From Selaginella moellendorffii (taxonomy: Eukaryota > Streptophyta > Lycopodiopsida > Selaginellales > Selaginellaceae), in NCBI RefSeq assembly GCF_000143415.4, contig NW_003314283.1, positions 258,752-322,751 of the forward strand: a stretch of DNA of 64,000 nt, read 5' to 3'. The notes under the pieces were generated by a model. That model saw only the letters and a list, made by a program, of their open reading frames with translations, did no database searches and had not been told where the DNA came from. Numbering within the stretch: the first letter of the stretch is position 1; every line of letters begins with the position of its first letter. The translations under genes and the position numbers were made by a program. Shown here piece by piece: positions 55,140-64,000 of the stretch.

Positions 55140-57022
55140 CCAAACATGTAGTAGGGATAGTGGGTAGGTCAAGCATGGCTGACTAACTTAAGGCATAGTA
55201 TAACTTTCACTTGTATATTTGAACAGTTCTAAAGCAGTTAGCATCCCAATGCCAAAACCAACACATAAAATGGAGCTAAATGGAGTCTGGTATTATTTCA
55301 ACATACTAGTGGCATAACGTAAAGATATGGGTACTCCACTAACTAGCATAGTATGAAACTTGGGCTATCGCTCTGTGCTCCTATCCCTTTGCTCCTTGGG
55401 TTATATGCTTGAGAATTGTTTTGTATTCTAGTTCTATTGCTCTTTAGCTCCATGCCTGGGAGTTTGGCTCCATTTCTTCTTTTAGTGGCTTAATGCCTTG
55501 AAACTCATGTTCCATTCCACTGTCATTATACATGTGACATATGGCATATAATATGTGACATATGGCATATGGAAGGTTCAGGTTTCACTTTATGGTTATC
55601 CTATGGTAAATTATTATAGGACAAAGGGTAAAAACCACATGTGCTATATTTGGTATGAGATGATACATCTTAACTAGTACTATCCAATGAGATTGAGCAA
55701 CTAGTCTCATTGCATATGCATAGATAAAAACAATGATCCAAATGGGTGCATATTTGGGTGCTATGACTTTGCATTTGTTCTTTCAGTATGGATTTTGGTT
55801 ACCTTTTTATGCTATATTATGTGAGGTTAGATTTGAGGTGTTCCATTTGCATGAGTTTGTGCTTGGGCTCCTGAGTGAAGCACATTAACAACTCAAGGTT
55901 ACACTTTAAGTTGGCAAGATTAATAATAGCCTATCGGTTTTACCATAAGTTGTTCTATATACTATGAGTAGAAGTAAACTTTTCTTAAGTTTGCTATATA
56001 TTGACTATGATGGTCTTACAAGTGGTGAGTCATAGGATAGATAGTGGTGAACCATTAAACCATTTTGTCTAAGCTTGTTATTAAAAATTTCTCAATTCTT
56101 GTCCAGGGAACCTTGTTATGGCTCTTTGAGTAGCTTGATGTTGGATTAGTTTTAAGTTTGGTCGGAAAGAGAGTGGTATGAACTTATCCATGTTGTAAAC
56201 AAAAGTTGGTGTCCAGTGTTATAAATCTCTATCAGTGGGGTATGGCATTTATGTTACATTTTGTGGAATAAAGTTGACATTTGATACTCATGTAAACTTT
56301 TGAAGTAATAACATGGGCTTTTTTGTGGTGTTACTCTATTGATGATCAAGTCATTGTGATTTTTATATCATATCCATGTGATCATGAATAATATGTTTAC
56401 GAAGTTACTAGGGTAAATAATGATCAACCCCAAAATGGTTGATAGTGAAGCTAGTTTACTTGCAAATAATAACATTATAATAGCTTTAACTGGATTCTCA
56501 ATGGTGATCCATTATGTTAAATTTAAGTTAATACCTTGTTTCCTTGAGGGTTTACCCATTGAGGTGTTGGAAAAGTTGTAACATTCATTTGCCATGGCTT
56601 GTTGATTTATCTGTTAACACTTGGAGTAAATTGTTAGATAGAGAAAGTGTGTAATTAAAGCATTAACATCACTAACACTTGTGTTAGTGAAAGTGGCATT
56701 ATTGTTTCGAGTGATGAGGAATTTTCCATAAAGTTTGATTTTTCATGTCATTTTTTTTTATTAGTGTTTTTGGCTTCATATTAGATCTTGAAGGTGGTTG
56801 AAAAAGAGTGTTAGTGCAATGTGGATATCTAAAGATATGGTTTTTGTGATCAAGCTTTTAGATATTTATTTTGCATTTTATGGATGTCGGTGTTGGATGT
56901 CGGAAATATAGGTATGATGTTCAATGTTTAGATATATTGTTAGGTCATAAGAATTTGTGTTGAGGTGAATCTATATGAGATTATAGGTAGAAGGAAGTTG
57001 GTTGAGTCGAACCCGAGACCCA
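55140..57022. other. AT-rich retroelement-like DNA, no intact gene
   Basis: No open frame of note. Includes a small tandem duplication (ATGTGACATATGGCATAT) near 55530-55575. By position it would be the internal part of a minus-strand LTR element whose primer-binding site is at 57023-57035, but I could not read gag or pol motifs. Confidence 0.45.
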
Positions 57023-57035
57023 CTCTAATACCAAA
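57023..57035 (-). promoter_or_regulatory. Primer-binding-site-like motif (minus)
   Basis: On the minus strand TTTGGTATTAGAG, next to a CA-ending LTR edge (TGTAAGC on the plus strand at 57036). It resembles the initiator-Met tRNA primer site TGGTATCAGAGC of plant LTR retroelements. Inference from sequence similarity. Confidence 0.5.
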
Positions 57036-58148
57036 TGTAAGCTTTTAAATTTGGATTTTCTAAGAGGTCACCTAACACAATACTACTCAAACCCAAGGAA
57101 CTTAACCCTAACTATCCTAAAACCCTTAATTAATTGAAAAAAAGGTTGCACTTTTATTTATGGGTCCTTTCCTTTTATATTTAAACCCTATGGATCATTT
57201 CTCAAGTCATTCTCTTTGGTTGCTTACATTGGGGTTAAGGCAATGGAGTTGGATAGAGTCTGAAGTAAATATAAAAAAGTGGTTGTTGCATTTTTCTAGA
57301 AAGATGACTTTTATGCCTTTCTTTTATAACATTATATTATGTGGTAAATTGCACCTTACATTTTATTATACTCTATGAGAGTAGTGAGCTCTCATTGATC
57401 TTGAGTTGGTCTTGATAGCCCTGCACTTTGGCTAAGGATGGTGATGTCCAATTTAGTTATTTGAGGTTAAGATGTTAGAACCTATACTATAACTTTGTCT
57501 ATGAGGAAGTTATGTACCATTTTATGGTCATCACTTTAGTTTCAACTAAGTATTGATGATGCATAGCTAGCCTCTTCAAGGCATGCTCAAAACTGTTGGT
57601 TAAACACATTAGTGAGTTTATTGTGGTTGAGTTGGATTTGAGTGGTCATTTAGTATATACTTATCTATGTTTCTATATCTAGTACCTTGAGTGTATCTTT
57701 CTGTTGGATAAGTATGTAGCTCAATGATGTGAGTTTAGTGTTTGGGTGTTGTGAAAGGCAAGTTGAAGAATGATTGCTGATTGCTTGTAAATTTTGTCGA
57801 GGACTATAGACACTTTCTTTGCTCGATGAAGATTTATTAATGATGGGCTTGCTTTACTAAATGATGTTATGGAGGATCGTGTCATTAAACTTGCATGAAT
57901 TTTCCATGTTAGCATATTGATTTTACCTTTGTCGATATCATTTGGATGCATTTAGTCTGTGGTGTTGGATTTCATTGAGTCTTGGACATGGTGAATCACT
58001 CCTTGATGATGTGTTATCTATAACTGAGTATTGTTGAAGGATTAATCTCTTATATTGAGTAAAGTATCTTCAACTTTGGTGTGAGACACAAAATCCCTAA
58101 GCCCCAAAGTGGAGCTGAAAGGGTGCCACATGGTAATGGCCGAAGTGA
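57036..58148 (-). mobile_element. Candidate LTR of a minus-strand retroelement
   Basis: Starts TGTAAGCTTTTAAATTTGG beside the primer-binding-site-like motif. Its other end was not located; the region contains no gene. Boundaries are provisional. Confidence 0.35.
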
Positions 58149-59676
58149 AAGCTAAACGAGTGTAACACGTTTAGACTCAAAATTCCAACTTGAAAGGTCG
58201 AGAGCGGGAGTGGAACTCCCAACGAAGTGCTCGAGGAACAAACACAAAGCGAGCAATAAGTGAGTCTCTAGAAACGGGACCCGAGATGGACCCAAGATGG
58301 AGTCTAAGATGGACCCGAGATGCAGTTTGAGATGAACCCAAGATAGAGCCCGAGATGGACCCAAGATGGACCCGAGATGGAGTTCGAGATGGAGTTTGAG
58401 ATAGAGTTTGAGATGGACTTGAGATGGAGTCTGAGATGGACCCGAGATGGACCCGAGATGGAGTCCAAGATGGACCCGAGATGGACCCGAGATGGAGTCC
58501 GAGATGGACCCGAGATGGAGTCCAAGATGGACCCGAGATGGAGTCTGAGATGGAACCGGGATCGAGACCGAGACCGAGACTGAGACCGTGACCGAGACTG
58601 AGACCGAGTCCAAGTCCGAGACCAGGACCGAGACCGAGTCCGTGTCCGAGTTCGAGTTCGAGTCCGAATACTAATATAGGCAGCTGGATGAAAGCCCAAA
58701 GATATCGTCCCCCAGAGGGGGGAAGGGGGGGGTTCCAAAAGTATAGTAGGGAGAGTGTGGGGGTTGGAGCCCAATGGAGCCAGTTTGGCTAGGAAAGGTT
58801 AATTTGGCCCAAAAAGGCCATACCCAATGTTGGGTGATGAACTGACCACTGGGAAGTCCAAGACTAGAGTGAATACGGACTGATAAACGGGGTAGCTTGG
58901 TGAAGTGTTCAAGAGCCGACTCTAGTTCCCCCGGGAGATCGAATGGCCAATGCTCCTAGTCTAAATGTGGGTGGCACTACCTACTTGGATACCTGGCGTG
59001 GCTCAACAGAACCTCACTCTAAGCCCATGGCTAGAGCACCCAAAGGCGAAAGGCAAGGAGAGTACCCACAAGGCTCACATAAAGCCACGGTGTTCCGAAA
59101 TGTTGTCCCAAAGTCCCAGGCTGTGAAAAGGAAGAGGAGCAATCCCCTAGTGTAGAGACCAAGGACATAGTCACACAGTGAGGAAGTCCCAGAGGATAGT
59201 GGGACTTAGTGGTCGGGCCTGTAGGCCTTGATCTAGTGGCAATGTTGGCGAACGCGGCTATGGACAGAAAGGGATTTGGTGGGGACCGAAACAAAAATAT
59301 TGGGGAAGGCTGTTCCCCATATCTGCAGGCATCCTAAAGATGCTAAAGAGTGGATCTGGGATGACCACTCATAGACAGATGGCCCAGTCTTTGAGAGACG
59401 GGATTGCAACACAGGTGGTGTTGGACCACTAATGTGACCAAGGTGAATGGGCATGGCCTAGCGTAACAGACTGATATGTTAGTGGTACCTTCGGGTGTCG
59501 GTCATGGGATTGGACATGTGGAGCACTTGGACCAAGTGTGCAAAATTTGAGTGGCATAGATGCCATTCTTGAGGTTAGCAAGCCCCAAATCCTGAATTGG
59601 ATTTATGGAGGTTGTGAGTAAGACTCTTTTTAGTGGTCGGAGAGGTGGTTAAATGACTAAAAATTAATCTATTACA
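58149..59676 (+). mobile_element. LTR-like arm A (inverted partner of 62455-64000)
   Basis: About 1.53 kb, ends ...ATTACA at 59676, followed two bases later by a primer-binding-site-like TTGGTATTGGAGC. The whole arm is the diverged reverse complement of 62455-64000. Internal order: AAGCTAAACGAG, TGGAACTCCCAA, the GAGATGGACCC tandem block, a G-run with TTCCAAAAGTATAGTAGGGA, then unique sequence. Predicted peptides in this region are translations of the repeat, not genes. Confidence 0.7.
58270..58670. repeat. Tandem GAGATGGACCCGAGATGGAGTC-type and GAGACC units
   Basis: Blocks of GAGATGGACCC and GAGATGGAGTC (units 12 and multiples) grading into six-base GAGACC/GAGTCC repeats. Mirrored at 63489-63840. 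Confidence 0.9.
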
Positions 59677-59678
59677 AC

Positions 59679-59691
59679 TTGGTATTGGAGC
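59679..59691 (+). promoter_or_regulatory. Primer-binding-site-like motif (plus)
   Basis: TTGGTATTGGAGC directly after the CA end of arm A; 10 of 12 matches to the initiator-Met tRNA primer site used by many plant LTR retroelements. Supports reading arm A as a 5' LTR. Confidence 0.55.
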
Positions 59692-62454
59692 TGTTCCTTA
59701 GTCCGACTTTTATTAGTGCTCAAGTATATCACCATTGATGTTGGCATCGGAAGGTCCTAGGAGTTTGCCTATCCTTGAGGAGTAGCTGTCAAGAGGACAT
59801 GGCTCTCCACTCAAATTCATGCGTGAACTTGGGCACGATGTGGTGGATAGAAAAGGGCCAGTAAGGGATTGACTTTGAGATCTTGGGAACAGTATAAGGG
59901 TTTCCTTAGAGAGTTGAGGACGTGATCTAGATAAGCATTTGACTCAATAAACTGGCTAATATAGTTGTGGTAAACAGCTATAATTGGGATCACGGGAAAG
60001 ATAGAGACTCTAAAACAATGAAGGAGTCACAAGATTATCCTTATTTAGTTGAGGTTGGTGCTCATGAATTTGAGACCAAAATTAATGACTATGGGAAGTC
60101 AAATACGGAAGAGGACACAAGTCCTTGAAATGGTAGCCAGGGCTACCTTTAATAAATGCTGGAACAACCCAAGGAGTTGAGGGTGTATTTAGTGGATGAG
60201 TTAGTATTCTCATCACATGGACAAGTAGTCTTAAAGGGCAAAGATTGCCCCTAGAGAACAAAATCAAGTGTTGGAGTAACACTTGCAAAGATGGTCCTTG
60301 TTAGTAGGACATGAATACAAGAAGTTATATTTCAGCAAGCTGGCAGCTCAAAATAGTACCTTATGGGTCATTGCATTATAAAGTCCAAAAATGCTAAATG
60401 ACTCAAGTAGAGTCAAGGAATGGTCCTAAAGGATTGCTAAAAAATATTTGGACTGTGGTGTGTTGTGCCCCACGATGAATGGGGAGGATCATAAGATCCA
60501 AGTATGAGAATAGTGGGTATCTCATTAATGGCAGAAGGTGCCATATTAAAGTTGTGGGAAAAGTGTTCCTAAAAGAAAACAACTTTGACACAAAGTTATG
60601 TATAAATTCTATAGTGCAGTGCTAATGAATAGTTGGTATAAGAAAGGACCGTATTAGTCTTAACAAAGACCTAGACACAAGTAAAAGTGTCATAAAAATA
60701 GGCTCATGGAGCCAATGGTGTGGAGACACCGAATGTGCCAAGGCAGGATGCCTTGATGTCAAATTAGTGGGTTCATGAGAACCCTTTCCCAAAGGAATTC
60801 TAATGGAAATAGGAATGGCATAGCCTAAGCTAGAAAGCATATAATTTGAGTGTAATGACCCAAATAATGATAGAAGTGTGGAAGCACTAGTAATGAGTTG
60901 TAGGACTTGACAACTATGAAGCAACTAAGTAAGAGGTGCAAGATAATTAGTTAAACGGGTAAAAGTAGTTACCCAAGACTTCTTAATGGCAGAAGGAAAT
61001 TAGATATACCCTTACGGGGGATAAATTGCTTATGTTGCGATATAGTAAGTTAATGTTGTAAAAGAAAATGCTTATTGTCAAGGAGGCCATCATTGGGACA
61101 CCCAAACACTCTAGGACATCAGGAGGTGGTGTTTAGTGTCACGAGGGCAATAGATAAGGCCCAAGGGACTAAGTCCCTAGTGAATGATGGATAAAAAGTG
61201 CTATCCAAACGTCCAAGGTTGCGGAGATAAAAGAAGACTGTTTACCCAAATTGGACAAAGCCAAAATGGAGTTTTGCCAAGGTAGTGATAGGCATATAAA
61301 AGCCCATAAGTAGCAATATTAATCCCAGGGTGTGAGATTATAAGTTGAGCATACCGGATTGAGGAACCACTCCCTAGGCTATTGGGTAGGTTCATCCTTA
61401 AGAATAGTTGCTACGGCAAAGTAGAAAGTGCAAAGCTATCCTCCTAGTCTGGAGGAGAATAACCAAAAGAAATGTGTGAGGCTAAAAGTAGGTAGTAAGG
61501 GGATAGAACCAAACCATATAAATCAAATTGCATAACCAAGGGTGATTATGCTAGTTGGGAGTAAAGAATCAAGTGGGTGCCCAAGCATGTTGTTACTAGC
61601 AACCGTGATGTCGTGGAGAGTCTAAAGCATGGAATTGTCCATATTAGACCATATAGCAATTAAAAAGCTTACAAAAGAAAAGGCCTTAGCAAGTTAAGAG
61701 ACAGAATTCCTTCAAAGGTTCCCAAAGACAATTCTAGGTAGCTGAGTACTTAGAAAGCCAAGTGTAAATAGTTCATAGAATGTGTGAAATTAGAGTGGCA
61801 CAGCAGAAGTGTGGCCTTGAAACTTGCCATAACGCAATGCTATCAAGGTTGGGGAAGCAGTTCCCGAGTGCTCAAAGGGATGGCTTTGAATGAAAGTCAA
61901 TGGTTGAGGACTTTCACGCTTGTGCATGAAACCATATTACATTGGTCGGATGATTTTGCTAAGTGAGATTGGCAAGTCATGGGAACAAATCCCTTAATTG
62001 AAGGTGCTAATTTCAAAAGGGGTGGCCCATGGGGTTAGGTATGGAGGAATCCATGCATGATCACAAACTTGTCAAGTAAAAGGACTTGGCAATGCAGAGG
62101 AACTAAGTTCCTAAGTTATGATTTATAGCGTGCTTTAACTATAAGTTGGTGCACCGGCGTGGGGAGTCACGTCAGGCATCTTGGATGATGCCTTTCATAG
62201 ATGCATATACGAAGGTTAGGTTCAAGTCCTGACCCTCTAGTGCTTGGGTTTGTGTCCCAACTCACTAGGGCGTGGTGATGGTTTGAAATATGAGGACACT
62301 CATTTTTTGGTGGTCATGGACTCCAAGTAAGGAGACTGGCTTGGGCACACCGGAGTTGTGATGCACAGTTATATTGCTTAGTGTGGCTCGGCATATCTAA
62401 ATTAAACACTTTGGTGTGAGTGGCACCAAGACGTAATGAATGAAATGAGGACAC
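59692..62454 (+). mobile_element. Internal region between the arms, decayed
   Basis: 2.8 kb with stops in all frames; no open frame above 100 codons, and I could not identify gag, protease, RT or integrase motifs with confidence. It ends GAAATGAGGACAC immediately before arm B. Confidence 0.45.
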
Positions 62455-64000
62455 TGTAAGCGACTAAATTTTTCTATTCTACTTTAGTCACTTTAACCAC
62501 ACCTCTGACCATTTGGAGGAGTCTCATTCACAACCTCCATAAGTCCCACTCAGGACTTGCTAGCCCCAAGAATGACATCCATGCCACTCAACCTTTGCAC
62601 TTGGTCCTAGTGCTCCACGTGTCCGGTCCCATGACCGACACCCCAAGGTACCACTGACATATCAGCCTGTTATGCTAAGGCCATGCCCCTTTACCTTGGT
62701 CACACTGGTGGTCTAACACCACCTGCATCACAATCCTATCTCTCAAGGACTGGGCCATCCGTCCATGAGTGATCATTCCATATCCACTCCTTAGCATCCT
62801 TAGGATGCCCACAGGCGTGGGGAATAGCCTTCCCCAATATCCCTTTTCCAGTCTTCACCAAGTCCCTTTCTGCCCATGGCCGTGTTCGCCAACACTGCCA
62901 CTGGATCGAGGCCCACAGGCTTGACCACTAAGTCCCACGGTCCTCTGGGACTTCCTCACCACTCGACTGTATCCTTGGTCACTACACCAGAGGACTACTC
63001 TTCCTTTCCACAGTCTGGGCCTTTGGGACAACATTTCAAAACACCGTGGTCCTACGCGGGCCTCATAGGTACTCTCCGCGCCTTCCGCCTTTGGGTGCTC
63101 TAGCCATGGGCTTAGAGCGAGGTTCCGTTGAGCCACACCAGGTATCCAAGTAAGTAGTGCCACCCATACTTGGACTGGGAGCATCGACCATTCGATCTCC
63201 CGGGGGAACTAGAGCCGGCTCTTGAACACTTCACCAAGCTACCCCACTTGTTGGTCCGTATTCACTCTAGTCTTGGACTTCCCAGTGGTCAGTTCATCAC
63301 CCAACACTGGGATGGCCTTCCTGGGCCAAACTGGCCTTTCCTGGGCCGAACTGGCCCTTCCTGGCCAAACTGGCTCCACTGGGCTCCAACCCCCACACTC
63401 TCCTTACTATACTTTTGGAACCCCCCGCAGCCCCCCCCCCCCTGGGGGACGATTGCTTTGGGCTTTCACCCAACTGCCTGTATTAGTATTCGGACTCGGT
63501 CTCGGGCTCAAACTCGGACTCGGACTCGGTCTCGGTCCCGGTTTCGGACTCGGACTTGGTCTCGGTCTCGGTCTTGGCCTCGGTCTCGGTCTCGGTCTCG
63601 GTTCCATCTTGGACTCCATCTCAGACTCCATCTCGGGTCCATCTCGGACTCCATTTCAGACTCCATCTCGGACTCCATCTCGGGTCCATCTCGGACTCCA
63701 TCTCGAACTCCATCTCGGGTCCATCTCGGACTCCATCTCGAACTCCACCTCAGACTCCAACTCGGGTCCATCTCGGACTCCATCTCAGACTCCACCTCGG
63801 ACTCCAACTCGGGTCCATCTCAGACTCCATCTCGGACACTTTCACGTGTCATGTGTTGGTCCTTTTGGGTCCCTTTTTGAAGCCTCGCTTATTGCTCGCT
63901 TCATGCTCATTCCTTGAGCACTCCATTGGGAGTTCCACTCCCGCTCTCAACCTTTCAAGCCGGAGCCTTTTAGTCCAAACGTGTTACGCTCGTTTAGCTT
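62455..64000 (-). mobile_element. LTR-like arm B (inverted partner of 58149-59676), cut by window end
   Basis: Begins TGTAAGCGACTAAATTTTTC at 62455 and matches arm A in reverse up to the last base of the window, so the arm may continue. No primer-binding-site-like motif follows it on its own minus strand, unlike arm A. Confidence 0.7.
63489..63840. repeat. Tandem GGACTCCATCTC / GGGTCCATCTC and CTCGGT units
   Basis: Mirror of 58270-58670: six-base CTCGGT/CTCGGA repeats, then 12-bp CTCCATCTCGGA-type units. All six frames are open over stretches, which explains several apparent ORFs here. Confidence 0.9.

Noticed and set aside
58152-58774. Frames with R/T/S or DGPEME repeats
   Set aside because: Translation of the GAGATGG/GAGACC tandem block in arm A.
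62215-62240. GGTTCAAGTCC resembling a tRNA B box
   Set aside because: No cloverleaf or matching A box at the right distance; inside retroelement-like DNA.
63170-63917. Frames of 231-236 codons with a proline-rich start
   Set aside because: Arm B sequence and its tandem block; no conservation with arm A at protein level expected or seen.

Overview
The window is nuclear DNA of a land plant. Genes carry many short introns (mostly about 45-70 nt, GT..AG). The gene set is plant-like: a cationic amino acid transporter, a DUF1350 plastid-type protein, a PHD-BAH-AAA+ ORC1, an LdpA-like iron-sulfur protein and degenerate Ty3/gypsy elements. Compact introns beside AT-rich retroelement deserts fit a lycophyte such as Selaginella; the species is inference, not something I could test.

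Layout. 1-970: 3' end of an LdpA-like gene (+). 3066-5963: cationic amino acid transporter (-). 5964-9090: intergenic. 9.1-10.9 kb: hypothetical gene (-) head-to-head with a broken DUF1350 fragment (+). 10.9-17.3 kb: AT-rich retroelement remains with a decayed gypsy polyprotein. 17.3-20.2 kb: intact DUF1350 gene (-) head-to-head with a broken copy of the hypothetical gene; this is an inverted duplicate of 9.36-10.93 kb in which the opposite member of the pair died. 20.25-22.86 kb: a Crinkler/RHS-like P-loop NTPase-nuclease protein (-), with a second copy at 51.35-53.92 kb. 22.9-26.1 kb: AT-rich repeats. 26.2-37.1 kb: a gene-dense block holding a dead PSMD5-like copy (+), ORC1 (+), a CDPK/PPCK-like kinase (-), a PH-like-domain gene (+) and the intact PSMD5-like gene (-).

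37.9-50.5 kb is the most unusual part. It looks like one large DNA transposon: a DUF7869-type transposase-like gene (-) and a roughly 1,600-codon gene (+) that joins a ParB/DGQHR-like region to a C-terminal HAD (FCP1-like) domain, transcribed divergently from a repeat-rich centre. More than twenty copies of a 22-bp palindrome (arms ATGGCATG and CATGCCAT) are scattered through it. They sit in intergenic DNA, inside three very short introns and, in frame, inside exons of both genes. A broken inverted piece of a second copy lies at 54.66-55.13 kb after an assembly gap. The reading frames are open except for three isolated stop codons (TAG, TAG, TGA).

55.1-64.0 kb is LTR-retroelement debris: primer-binding-site-like motifs, a pair of inverted arms of about 1.5 kb (58.15-59.68 and 62.46-64.00 kb), and tandem GAGATGGACCC-type repeats. 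The chromosome has evidently been shaped by repeated inverted duplication followed by loss of one copy of each gene.
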